Origin: Armatimonadota bacterium
Lineage (GTDB): Bacteria > Armatimonadota > Armatimonadia > Armatimonadales > Capsulimonadaceae
Direction of reading: 5' to 3'
Assembly: GCA_019239955.1 (NCBI GenBank)
Contig: JAFAZD010000376.1
Coordinates: 1-36,311, forward strand
DNA: 36,311 nucleotides
Below the pieces are notes generated by a model. It worked only from the letters and a program-made list of their open reading frames with translations, ran no database searches and was not told the origin of the DNA. Shown here in pieces: positions 29,280-36,311 of this stretch (its first letter is position 1; each line of letters opens with the position of its first letter). Made by a program: the position numbers and the translations under genes.

Positions 29280-31100
29280 ATGGCACGGGTGGAGCGGAGA
29301 CACCACCGTTGGTTTTGGATTGTTGTGGGACTTTGGCTGGTCTGCGCGTCGGCGGCCCAGGCCGGGATACAGGCGGCGAGCGACCCGATCTTCAACAGCC
29401 GGGCCCAGACACTGCTGGAAAGCGTGCAGGGGGGCGGCACCGACCTGCCCCTCTCCCTGCAAACCAGCCGGGACGTTTATCTGTTCATCACGGCAGGCGC
29501 GGCCTACACGGAGGTGCGGGCACTGGCGCTGCCGTTGGTGCCCCCGCAGCGGCTGGCGCAGGCGCTGGCGGCCTCGACCGCGGGGACGGCGCTGGCGGGG
29601 CGGACGGTGACGTGGTCGGCGGACGACTACTCGGCGGCGCTGGTGCAGGAAGGGCACGGGCAGTTGCTGGCGCGGAGCGCCGCCAACACCGTGCCCGTCG
29701 GCGCGCTCGTCACCGGCCTGCGCCGGGCCGGCTTCGCGCCCCACACGCTGTTGCGCGTGCCCCTCTACGCCTCCGGCGTGTCGCTGCCGCCGCCCCGCCA
29801 CCGGGCGCGCGCCTTCAACTGGTATGACCAGCGCCAGGTCGCCGGCATGGGCAGTGTGCATGTCCGGGCGTCGCTGTCCGGCACGGACATCGGGCTGCTG
29901 CTCTTCTTCCTCATCTTCGTCGCCGCCGTTGGGATGATCGGCCTGCTGGCGGTGGTGCGGGTCGCCCGCGACGAGCGGCTGCCGGCAGAGACGCGGCGGC
30001 AGCGTTTGAAGGCGTTGCCGATGAACGCGATCCTGGGTGTGTTCCTCTTGTACACGCCGCTGATGATGGCCTATCTGCGCACACAGCATCCATTGGCCGT
30101 CTCCGACCTCTGGTTCAGCAGTAGCACCCCGGCCACGTTGGTCCCCTTCCTCGCCCCCTTCCCGGCGATCCTGCTGTTCCTGATGCCGATCGCGACGAGG
30201 CGCTTGGAGACTCGCCATCTCGGTCCGGCGCCGGTCGCCGCCCCGATCTCGATGTCGCCGGAGGAAACGGCGATTCGCCAGCGCATGGCGCGCTGGAGCG
30301 CCCTGCCGCATCTAGCCGCTGTTGTCGGCGTCGCTGTCGGCCTGTTCCTGCTGCCGCGCAAAAGCCCCCTGTACCCTGTGCTCCACCCGCTGGCCCAAAT
30401 TCTGCCCGTCGTTGGGGCGGCGGTCATCGCCCGCCTGTTCCGCCGGCCCCTGGCCGCCTTCACCTGCATCACGCCCGATGACGACCTGACCTGGCGGGCG
30501 CGTCAGTTGGGGATGCAGATGGGCGCGCGCCCGCAGGAGGTCCGGGTGGAGGACAGCAGCAAGGCGGCGCATTACGCCACCATCACCAACGAAGGTGGCG
30601 GGCGCATCCTGGTCAGCCGCAAACTGCTGGAAGCGATGTCGCGGGATGAATTGGAGTTCCTGCTGGCGCATCAGGTCGCATTGATGCAGGTTAAGGTCCC
30701 GCTGACGCCGCTGATGCTGCTTCCCGTGTTGCCGGCGGTGCTGCCGATCGCCTTCGCTGCCTGGATACTCACCGGGCACAGGGCCACAACGCTCTTCAGC
30801 CTGATGCCTTACCTAATCCCCCTGATGTTGCTCCCCCTTCTGGCGACCCTGTTCTTGAGCCGGCGGGGGGCCACTTTGGAGGCGCGGCGGGCATTGGCGG
30901 CGGACCGGGCGGCGCTGGCGGTGACGCGGAACGTCGCGGCGGCGCAGTCCGCGCTGATGAAACTGGCGAGCAGCGCCCCGGCCTCGCCGGGGGAGGTGGC
31001 GGGGATGGGCGCCCTCCCGCCGAGCCTAGCCGCGCGGCTGAAGGCGCTCGCGGAGATGCCGCCGAGCGCCGCCGGCTTGGGAAGACGCGGGAATCGTTAG
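29280..31100 (+). CDS. M48-like membrane protein lacking zinc ligands
   Basis: This is a protein of 606 aa. A signal or anchor segment (WFWIVVGLWLVCASAAQAG) leads into an outer domain of about 170 residues. Several membrane helices follow (IGLLLFFLIFVAAVGMIGLL, ILGVFLLYTPLMMAYL, ATLVPFLAPFPAILLFL and others). Residues 400-555 resemble an M48 (HtpX/Ste24) peptidase: RILVSRKLLEAMSRDELEFLLAHQ, then another hydrophobic pair, then LEARRALAADRAAL. Where M48 enzymes have HExxH, this protein has H464-Q-V-A-L468, and the third ligand Glu (ExxAD) is Leu. It should not bind zinc or cleave peptides. CAGGAGG precedes ATG 29280. Its stop overlaps the stop of the convergent gene by 4 nt. Function unknown. 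Confidence 0.7.
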   Translation: MARVERRHHRWFWIVVGLWLVCASAAQAGIQAASDPIFNSRAQTLLESVQGGGTDLPLSLQTSRDVYLFITAGAAYTEVRALALPLVPPQRLAQALAASTAGTALAGRTVTWSADDYSAALVQEGHGQLLARSAANTVPVGALVTGLRRAGFAPHTLLRVPLYASGVSLPPPRHRARAFNWYDQRQVAGMGSVHVRASLSGTDIGLLLFFLIFVAAVGMIGLLAVVRVARDERLPAETRRQRLKALPMNAILGVFLLYTPLMMAYLRTQHPLAVSDLWFSSSTPATLVPFLAPFPAILLFLMPIATRRLETRHLGPAPVAAPISMSPEETAIRQRMARWSALPHLAAVVGVAVGLFLLPRKSPLYPVLHPLAQILPVVGAAVIARLFRRPLAAFTCITPDDDLTWRARQLGMQMGARPQEVRVEDSSKAAHYATITNEGGGRILVSRKLLEAMSRDELEFLLAHQVALMQVKVPLTPLMLLPVLPAVLPIAFAAWILTGHRATTLFSLMPYLIPLMLLPLLATLFLSRRGATLEARRALAADRAALAVTRNVAAAQSALMKLASSAPASPGEVAGMGALPPSLAARLKALAEMPPSAAGLGRRGNR

Positions 31101-31393
31101 CCGGCGGAGGCCAGCAATGCCTTGACCAGCGACTCCCACTCCGCCTCCAGTGGGCCGCTGGCGACCGGCTGCTCGGCGCGGCGGTACCAGTAGCCGGCAT
31201 TGGACAGGTCGCCCTCCTTGCGGTGCAGGTAGGCGTGGACCCAGGCGCTGTCCCGGTCATCGGCATCTTGCAGACGCTCATGCGCCTCGTGCCAGTTCCC
31301 CTTGCCGTCCAGCCATAACGCTTGGAGGGCGGGCGACGGTCCCGCCGGGGGCGTCGCATCCGCCAGCGTCCGCCGAAATTCCTCAACACCCAT
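31097..31393 (-). CDS. Small conserved-looking soluble protein
   Basis: This is a protein of 98 aa with no signal peptide. It reads MGVEEFRRTLADATPPAG, then LQALWLDGKGNWHEAHERLQD, then SAWVHAYLHRKEGDLSNAGYWYRRA. I recall this helix-rich pattern from an unnamed family of about 100-aa bacterial proteins. ATG 31393 has AGGAG 10 nt upstream and is preferred. The track's start at 31441 lies upstream of a TACAAT -10-like box (31435-31430). The gene converges on the M48-like gene with overlapping stop codons, leaving no room for a terminator between them. Function unknown. Confidence 0.6.
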   Translation of the reverse strand: MGVEEFRRTLADATPPAGPSPALQALWLDGKGNWHEAHERLQDADDRDSAWVHAYLHRKEGDLSNAGYWYRRAEQPVASGPLEAEWESLVKALLASAG

Positions 31394-31447
31394 TCGTTCG
31401 GTACTCCTGTCATGGTCTTGCATAAGGTCATTGTACCGCAATCGGGT

Positions 31448-31552
31448 TCAGCGCCAGGCGGGGACCTTGTCCGGGGTGACGGGGCCGCCGAGGCTCTCGA
31501 AGTCCTTCGGGCCCGCCGACCATGACAACGGCGGGGAGGAGCGATCGGTCAA
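31448..31552 (-). CDS. Possible very small ORF (34 aa)
   Basis: The minus strand here reads TDRSSPPLSWSAGPKDFES and then LGGPVTPDKVPAWR before a TGA. The composition looks like real protein rather than GC shadow. The only in-frame start is TTG 31552, without a ribosome binding site. An ATG at 31562 (MTDLDRS) lies 10 nt upstream in another frame, so a one-base indel may have broken an original start. The rest of the 31394-31576 stretch holds only the TACAAT box described with the neighbouring gene. Low certainty. Confidence 0.3.
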   Translation of the reverse strand: MTDRSSPPLSWSAGPKDFESLGGPVTPDKVPAWR

Positions 31553-31576
31553 GGTCCGTCATCTGCGGGCATCATA

Positions 31577-31798
31577 TCACGCATTGACCTGGGCGATAAT
31601 GTTGCCCAGCTCTTGATCCGTCAGCTACCTCACATCCCCACTCTGATTGAGGAGCAAGGTGTTGCCGATCCGGTCATCTACGGCTGGCTCCTTGATCCAC
31701 TTCCAGTAACCCTGGTCATCGTCCATCGTGAAGACGAATTGACATACGGGGTAGGGGGCGTCCTGATAGGCTGAGACGTCAATGCGCTGATCACTCAC
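31577..31798 (-). pseudogene. Small gene behind rtcB interrupted by an in-frame TAG
   Basis: From GTG 31798 the frame reads MSDQRIDVSAYQDAPYPVCQ, then FTMDDDQGYWKWIKEPAVDD and LLLNQSGDVR before TAG at 31625-31627. The same frame continues with LTDQELGNIIAQVNA to TGA at 31577-31579, which reads like a natural helical C-terminus. A single G-to-T change (GAG to TAG) would explain the stop. The 57-aa product may still be made. It begins 2 nt after the rtcB stop, so it belongs to that transcript. I do not recognise the family. Other genes here end in TAG, so recoding of TAG is unlikely. Confidence 0.5.
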
Positions 31799-31800
31799 TT

Positions 31801-33129
31801 TCAGTTGTCTCCTGGCTCGCCGGCCATGATGACGGCGATGGGGCGCATCCGGGCGAGGGGTCGGACCAGGCCGGCGTCCGCTTGCAGGCGCAGGACGCGC
31901 TCGATGTCCTTGTAGGCCTGCGGGGCCTCCTCCACGCTCAGGCCATCCACCAGGATGTCCTGCTGTTTCAGAGAGCGCCGCACGTCGGCCAGGCCGATGT
32001 CGCTGCGGGCGCGCGTCCGGCTGCCCCGGCGGCCCGCGCCGTGCGAGGCGCTCCAGAGGGCGTCGGGCCGGCCCAGGCCCCGGACCACGTAGGATGCGCT
32101 GCCCATGCTGCCGGGGATGACGCCGAGGACGCCCGGCTCGGCGGGCGTCGCGCCCTTGCGGTGGATAACCAGGTCGTCCGTCCGCCAGGCGAAGTTGTGG
32201 TGGTTCTGAATGACGCGGGCCGGGGTGAGACCGGCGCGGCGGGCGAACTCGCGGTGAATGACTTCGTGGCAGGCGCGGGCGAAGTCGCCCGCCAGTTCCA
32301 TCGCCTGCCAGTATTCCCGCCCGGCGTCGGCGTCCAGGGACAGCCACTCGTAGAACTTGGGGACCTTCGCCCGCGCCGCCGTCTCCTGCGCGGCCAGGCG
32401 GATGTAGTGGTTGGCGAGGGCGTAGCCGACGCCGCGCGAGCCGCTGTGGGTCAGCAAGGCCGTGAACTGCGCTGGCAGGCTGGCCGCTGGGTCCAGCGCC
32501 TCGCCCACGACCAGTTCCGCGAAGTGGTTGCCGCTGCCGCTCGTGCCCAGTTGCTGGGCTGCCTTCGCGCGCAGGCCGCGCGTCTGAGTCGTGAGCTGCC
32601 AGCGGTCGTTGTCCAAAATGGGATGGTCGGCGGGCCGGGCGCGGCGCTCACCCAGGCCGAAGGTCGTGACTTCCCGCAGGTCGGCGAACAGGGGGAGGCG
32701 ATTCTTGCGGAACTCATCCGGCGGGTTCTCGAAGACGCTCAGGTGCATCCGGCAGCCGATGTCCACGCCCACCATCGCCGGGGCGACGGCGTTTTGCATC
32801 GCCAGGACGCCGCCGATGGGCAGGGCGTAGCCGGGGTGGGCGTCCGGCATCAGCGCGCCCTGTACCGACGGCGGCAGGCGCAGGGCCAACTCCAACTGCG
32901 CCCGCGCCGCCGGCTCAATGTCCGCGCCGACCTCGCCGCAGACGAACGCGGGTTGGGGCGCGTCGCGCAGGGCGTCCTTGGGCCGCGAGGGCGGGCCGAA
33001 CTCGGCCTCAATGGCGGCCACGATTTCGGCTTCGCCCAGCCGGGCCTTTTTCAGCGCGGCGGCGCGGGTGGCCATCTGCGTCCACCGCCTGTCGCCTTTC
33101 CATGGGGCAATGATCTTGTTGGATTTCAC
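31801..33129 (-). CDS. rtcB: RtcB RNA ligase family protein
   Basis: RtcB joins RNA 2',3'-cyclic phosphate (or 3'-phosphate) and 5'-OH ends using GTP and manganese, in tRNA or rRNA repair. The protein is 442 aa, close to the family length. The signature positions are present: metal Cys in GVDIGCRMH, GTSGSGNHFAEL, HSGSRG, NHHNFA, RKGATPA, GSMGSASYVVRG and the guanylylated His in SHGAGR. The order matches the bacterial RtcB subgroup. GTG 33129 is used as start with AGGA just upstream; ATG 33075 (MATRAAALKK) is an alternative. No archease gene or RtcR regulator is nearby. It is followed at once by the small interrupted gene. Confidence 0.88.
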   Translation of the reverse strand: MKSNKIIAPWKGDRRWTQMATRAAALKKARLGEAEIVAAIEAEFGPPSRPKDALRDAPQPAFVCGEVGADIEPAARAQLELALRLPPSVQGALMPDAHPGYALPIGGVLAMQNAVAPAMVGVDIGCRMHLSVFENPPDEFRKNRLPLFADLREVTTFGLGERRARPADHPILDNDRWQLTTQTRGLRAKAAQQLGTSGSGNHFAELVVGEALDPAASLPAQFTALLTHSGSRGVGYALANHYIRLAAQETAARAKVPKFYEWLSLDADAGREYWQAMELAGDFARACHEVIHREFARRAGLTPARVIQNHHNFAWRTDDLVIHRKGATPAEPGVLGVIPGSMGSASYVVRGLGRPDALWSASHGAGRRGSRTRARSDIGLADVRRSLKQQDILVDGLSVEEAPQAYKDIERVLRLQADAGLVRPLARMRPIAVIMAGEPGDN

Positions 33130-33171
33130 ATCTTCCTGATACGTCTCAGGCGGCCCGTCCGGTAAAGAGGG

Positions 33172-34446
33172 TCAGCCGCCCGCCGACTCGCCCGCCACCC
33201 AGCCGGTGCTCCAGGCGGCTTGCAGGTTGTAGCCGCCGATGGGGCCGGCGATGTCCAGTATCTCGCCGCAGAGGAACAGGCCGCCCACCAGCCGGGAGCG
33301 CATCGTCTGCGGGTCCACCTCGTCCAGCGAGACGCCCCCCGCGACCACCTCGCCGCGCTCCAAGGGGATGTGGCGCACGTCGCCGAGCGGCCAGCCTTTG
33401 AGCGTGGCGACCAGCTTATTCAGGGACTTGGCCGGCAGGTGCGCGCCGCGCGTCACCCCGTCCACGCCGGCCGCGACCAGCAGCGTCTCGACCAGGCGGG
33501 CGGGGACGTAGGGGGCGACCAGACTCGCCGCCGTCTTGCGCGGGTTGTCCCGAACCTCGCGGCGCAAGTCGGCCTGCACGGCCTCAAAGGATTGGTCTGG
33601 GACGAGGTCGGCCTCCAAGACGGCCCACGCGCGGGCCTCGGCGTGGTGGTCGGCGACATCGCGGGCGATGCCCAGCGCCGTCGGCCCGGAGACGCCCTTG
33701 TGCGTGAGCAGCAGGTCGCCGCGCCAGCGGGTCATCTCCTTGCCACCTGGCCCGACGCGGGCGCGCAGGACGACGTCGCGCAGGGCGACGCCAGAGTGAT
33801 CGGGCAGGGCGTCGGCCAGGTATAGGGGCGCAAGCGCCGCGCGCAGGGGGACCAGTGTATGCCCCAGCGCCGTCAGCCACTCCCAGCCGTCCCCGGTCGT
33901 GCCCGTCGCCGGGTAAGACGAGCCGCCGGTGGCGACGATCACACGAGAGGCAGAGAGGAAGGCCCCCCCGCCCCCAATGCTGGGGGAGCCGGAGAAGTAA
34001 ACACCCGCCATCACGCCATCCTCGGCGACCAGCCCTGTCACTGCCGCGCCGTATTTGATCCTTACCCCAGCCTCCTCCACGTACCGCGTCAGGAGGGCGA
34101 CGACGGCTTTGGCGTCGGCAGGTTCGGTGGGGAAGATGCGCCCGTCGGGCCGCGTGTACGTCGCCATCCCCCGCGCGTGCAGGATGTCTAGGAAGTCGGC
34201 GTTGCTGAACTTGTAGAAGGCGGGCTTGAGGAAGCGCGCCTCGTTGGGACGGAACTTGGCGCGGATGTCCTCCATCCCCCCCGCGTGGGTCAGGTTGCAC
34301 TTGCCGCCGCCGGAGATAAGGATTTTCAGGCCTAGCCGCTCGTTCTTTTCCAGCAAGGTGACGCGCGCGCCCCGCTCCGCCGCCCGCCGCGCGGCGATGA
34401 TGCCCGCCGCCCCGCCCCCGATAACAACAACCTCCGGTTTCACCAC
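33172..34446 (-). CDS. BaiN/YhiN-family FAD-dependent oxidoreductase
   Basis: This is a flavoprotein of 424 aa in the HI0933/YhiN/BaiN family. The FAD dinucleotide motif GGGAAGIIAARRAAERG is at the N-terminus, followed by the family signature ISGGGKCNLTH and by ARGMATYTRPDGRIFPTE. ATGGSSYPATGTTGDGWEW is the second conserved motif, and GGLFLCGEILDIAGPIGGYNLQAAWSTGW closes the FAD site. The family includes a 3-dehydro-bile-acid reductase, but most members lack a known substrate. The start codon, GTG 34446 (or GTG 34443), overlaps the end of the upstream gene, which supplies GGAGGAG, so translation is probably coupled. The substrate is unknown. Confidence 0.88.
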   Translation of the reverse strand: MVKPEVVVIGGGAAGIIAARRAAERGARVTLLEKNERLGLKILISGGGKCNLTHAGGMEDIRAKFRPNEARFLKPAFYKFSNADFLDILHARGMATYTRPDGRIFPTEPADAKAVVALLTRYVEEAGVRIKYGAAVTGLVAEDGVMAGVYFSGSPSIGGGGAFLSASRVIVATGGSSYPATGTTGDGWEWLTALGHTLVPLRAALAPLYLADALPDHSGVALRDVVLRARVGPGGKEMTRWRGDLLLTHKGVSGPTALGIARDVADHHAEARAWAVLEADLVPDQSFEAVQADLRREVRDNPRKTAASLVAPYVPARLVETLLVAAGVDGVTRGAHLPAKSLNKLVATLKGWPLGDVRHIPLERGEVVAGGVSLDEVDPQTMRSRLVGGLFLCGEILDIAGPIGGYNLQAAWSTGWVAGESAGG

Positions 34447-35366
34447 TCCTCCCAGGCGTGCTTGTCCAGGGCGAGGTGCTGCCCTTCGGGGAAGCGGAGC
34501 AGGAAGGTCTTGCCGTCGGGCTGCTCGCCGGTCGAGTGCTGCGCCCAGGTCTGAGCCAGCGAGATCGTGACATCGGCCAGGCCCTGCGGCCCGGCGATGC
34601 TGTCCATCTGGGGCGTCAGCGGGTAGTCCGTGAAGACGCGGAACGTGTGGTGCTGGAGCAGGTTGGGGATGTCGCTGCGGGCGATCCGGCCCCGGAGGTA
34701 GTGGATGCCGTGATGACGTGTGAAAGCCCAGTCGCCGACCAGGCGCTCGCCGACGGGGGCGAACGTCACGCGGTAGGACGGCTCTTCGGCTTCGGTGTAG
34801 GGGGCCATGTGTGGCGTGAGGCCCTCGTGGACCGTGTAGCCGTCCGGGATGTCCCGGAGCCGGTAGGCTCTCATGTGAGGCCAGTCAATGTCGCCGTCGC
34901 CGCCGACGAGGCCGGGGATGGGGCAGACGACGACATGGTAGGCCGGATGCGGCCCGCGACTCAGGGCCAGCTTACGGCGGAACTCCCGGTCCGGGGCGTG
35001 GAGGGGCATGGGAGAGGTAGTCGCCGTGACGGGCATCCGGTGAATGCCGTAAACGGGTTGTGGGATGACGATGGCGGGCCCGACGACCTGTACCTGCACC
35101 GGAGGGCCGGCCCAGGCATGAACAAAGGGCGCTGTCGCCGGCTGAGGGTAAGCGAAGTAGCGGCGCGGCTGGGCGCCCCCGCCGGTCCAGATGAAGACCC
35201 CCAGCAGGGCCGCCAGGCCGCCCAGGATGGCGATCATGTACAGCGCCGTGTAGTCAGCCGGCTCCCCGGCCCGTCGCCGCGAACGATCTCCCTGCGCCTG
35301 CTCCTGGGGCGTCACCCGGCGCTCTTCCGCCGGGATGTTCTGATCTGTCTGCTCCTGTTGCGGCAT
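34440..35366 (-). CDS. Membrane protein with C-terminal HAWEEW signature
   Basis: This is a protein of 308 aa that I do not recognise. A charged cytoplasmic N-terminus (EERRVTPQEQAQGDRSRRR) precedes one membrane helix (YMIAILGGLAALLGVFIWTGG). The outer part is a Pro/aromatic-rich linker (FAYPQPATAPFVHAW), then a domain with YHVVVCPIPGLVGGDGDIDW, YRVTFAPVGERLV and LRGRIARSDIPNLLQHHTF. It ends LALDKHAWEEW, matching the upstream protein's [13 protein letters not shown] 35366 has GGAGGG upstream and is preferred to ATG 35411, which lies inside the preceding gene. The layout suggests a paralogue of the upstream protein with an anti-sigma-like or sensor topology. Confidence 0.65.
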   Translation of the reverse strand: MPQQEQTDQNIPAEERRVTPQEQAQGDRSRRRAGEPADYTALYMIAILGGLAALLGVFIWTGGGAQPRRYFAYPQPATAPFVHAWAGPPVQVQVVGPAIVIPQPVYGIHRMPVTATTSPMPLHAPDREFRRKLALSRGPHPAYHVVVCPIPGLVGGDGDIDWPHMRAYRLRDIPDGYTVHEGLTPHMAPYTEAEEPSYRVTFAPVGERLVGDWAFTRHHGIHYLRGRIARSDIPNLLQHHTFRVFTDYPLTPQMDSIAGPQGLADVTISLAQTWAQHSTGEQPDGKTFLLRFPEGQHLALDKHAWEEW

Positions 35367-35391
35367 GGCATCGTGTCCGTGCCCTCCGGCC

Positions 35392-36183
35392 TCACCACTT
35401 CTCCCAGGCATGCCGATCCAGGCGAAGGTCTGATAAGTCTGAGATGGTCAGACGCTCGCCGCCGATGACCTCCTGCCGCTCCATCGTCGGCGGGTCAAGA
35501 TCAAGGGCGCGTGTGGTGATGCGGAAGGTGATGGGGACGGGCCGGGGACCGAGTTCCCGGGCGAGCGGTGTGTCATAGAGCGCGACGCCGCCCAACCGGG
35601 CGGCTTTTGGCGTCAGCCTCTGGGCGACCCAGCCACGGAGGTAAACATCATTCCCGTACCTGACAATACGCCATGGCATCGCCTCATGGTTGCCGACGGA
35701 ATGCCGCAATCGCTGCCAGTCGGCGTCTTCCATGCGCCGGTTGGCGTACTCGCCCAGGGCAATCAGATTGTCGGCGCTGCACCGGACGGTATGGTCGTCG
35801 GGAACTTCGCTGAGGGTGCGAAGTACGGAGCCGGCAGGCACGGCATCTTGGACAACGATGTTCCGCGCCAGGGTGGACAGGGGAGTCGTTGCCGTCTCAA
35901 CGCGCTGGGAGGCTTTGGCGGTGGTCAGATCGTAGGTGATGAAACTTCCGGCGGAAACCAGCATGGCGCAGGCGGCAAAGAGGGCGGCTTTGCGCCGCCT
36001 GTGCCCCCGCCGAGAACGCGCCCGTTGCATCTGCACCTCTGCCCAAATCTCTTCCGGTGTGGCGTCAAAATCCAACTGCTGCACGGCGTCGCCAATGGGA
36101 ATTGCGTTTTCGGCCTCGCACGCGGATTGTTCTTTGCGAGCCTCAATGGTCGCCAGCGCCTTCGCTAGTGGGTCACTTGTCAT
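35392..36183 (-). CDS. Membrane protein with C-terminal HAWEKW signature
   Basis: This is a protein of 263 aa that I do not recognise. Residues 1-60 are cytoplasmic by charge ([20 protein letters not shown], then [20 protein letters not shown]). One membrane helix follows ([21 protein letters not shown]). The outer part includes [19 protein letters not shown] and [17 protein letters not shown], and it ends [11 protein letters not shown], nearly the same as the next protein's end. That shared ending and the same topology indicate related proteins. The start ATG 36183 overlaps the partial upstream gene, and AAAGG precedes it. The arrangement of a short cytoplasmic region plus one helix recalls anti-sigma factors, but no zinc motif is present. 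Function unknown. Confidence 0.65.
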   Translation of the reverse strand: MTSDPLAKALATIEARKEQSACEAENAIPIGDAVQQLDFDATPEEIWAEVQMQRARSRRGHRRRKAALFAACAMLVSAGSFITYDLTTAKASQRVETATTPLSTLARNIVVQDAVPAGSVLRTLSEVPDDHTVRCSADNLIALGEYANRRMEDADWQRLRHSVGNHEAMPWRIVRYGNDVYLRGWVAQRLTPKAARLGGVALYDTPLARELGPRPVPITFRITTRALDLDPPTMERQEVIGGERLTISDLSDLRLDRHAWEKW

Positions 36184-36311
36184 GGGCGTAGCCTTTCGGC
36201 CTGGACCGCCGCACGGGCCGGAGCGTGCAGGCGCCGGAGCCGCCCAGCGCGTGCCGCCGCTGCCGCGCCCGCTCTCGCCGGGCCTGGCGCTTGCCGCCCC
36301 ACACGAACGGC
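36173..36311 (-). CDS. Partial CDS at window edge, basic C-terminus
   Basis: The minus strand entering from the right edge has an open frame of 45 codons ending at TGA 36173-36175. The visible product is basic: [18 protein letters not shown], then [20 protein letters not shown]. Its codon third positions are mostly G or C, and it contains Trp, Tyr and Lys codons, which fits coding better than the alternative frame ending at 36180 that is all Ala/Arg/Gly. It overlaps the next gene's start by 11 nt, typical of operons here. The family cannot be told from this fragment. Confidence 0.45.
   Translation of the reverse strand, partial: PFVWGGKRQARRERARQRRHALGGSGACTLRPVRRSRPKGYAHDK

Noticed and set aside
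31577-31627. Recoding of TAG as an amino acid, for example pyrrolysine.
   Set aside because: Acs and Acs-tail genes, the M48-like gene and others in the window end normally in TAG, and no pyl genes are seen. A nonsense mutation is simpler.

Overview
This GC-rich window (about 65-70% G+C in most genes) comes from a bacterium that makes menaquinone by the futalosine route (mqnE). It carries several families that I associate with Armatimonadota and neighbouring phyla: a DUF6785/DUF6784-type membrane protein, a DUF4380 protein, an FxLYD-like zinc-ribbon protein and many GDSL, Gfo and ATP-grasp accessory genes. Armatimonadota is my best guess; Planctomycetota or Chloroflexota cannot be excluded. 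Ribosome binding sites are of the AGGAGG type, but at least two genes (the adenylate-kinase-like gene and nadD) have a sigma-70-like -10 box 6-7 nt before the ATG, which implies leaderless mRNAs.

Layout. 1-8808 (+): BON lipoprotein; nucleotide kinase, cupin and SDR dehydrogenase operon; DUF6624-like protein; acetyl-CoA synthetase; a lower-GC RHH-like/HNH cassette bracketed by a duplication of the acs 3' end; RNase D; aminofutalosine synthase. 8811-8844: bidirectional terminator. 8854-11126 (-): four-gene operon (ABM monooxygenase-like, NTF2-like, methyltransferase, NTF2/SnoaL-like) behind a strong promoter. 11403-14406 (-): two ATP-grasp proteins, one apparently catalytically dead, a 234-aa protein with about 25 Lys-Asp/Glu-X repeats, and a small protein sharing a short motif with it. 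A decayed cupin gene and a TATAAT promoter lie upstream. 14845-21886 (-): Der GTPase, glutamine-synthetase-like and amidohydrolase genes (the two halves of the FluG arrangement), a TM protein, an SGNH esterase, a small protein and a Gfo/Idh/MocA dehydrogenase. 22252-31100 (+): zinc-ribbon/FxLYD protein, small TM protein, nadD, GAF histidine kinase, DUF6785 protein, DUF4380 protein, uridine-kinase-like protein, and an M48-like membrane protein lacking its zinc ligands. 31097-36311 (-): small genes, RtcB, a BaiN/YhiN flavoprotein, two membrane proteins sharing a C-terminal HAWE[KE]W signature, and a partial gene.

The best candidate for an undescribed system is the 11.4-14.4 kb ATP-grasp locus. 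It has the logic of a graspetide (omega-ester/amide cross-linked RiPP) locus: an intact MvdD-like ATP-grasp ligase, an inactive-looking paralogue, and two short-motif-sharing candidate substrates, one packed with Lys, Thr and Asp/Glu. The second strong signal is the acs-tail duplication around the HNH cassette. Several dispersed inverted-repeat elements sit in gaps, and two of them have been captured in coding frames (the nadD C-terminus and the DUF4380 protein N-terminus). No rRNA, tRNA, CRISPR array, recognisable transposase or integrase was found.
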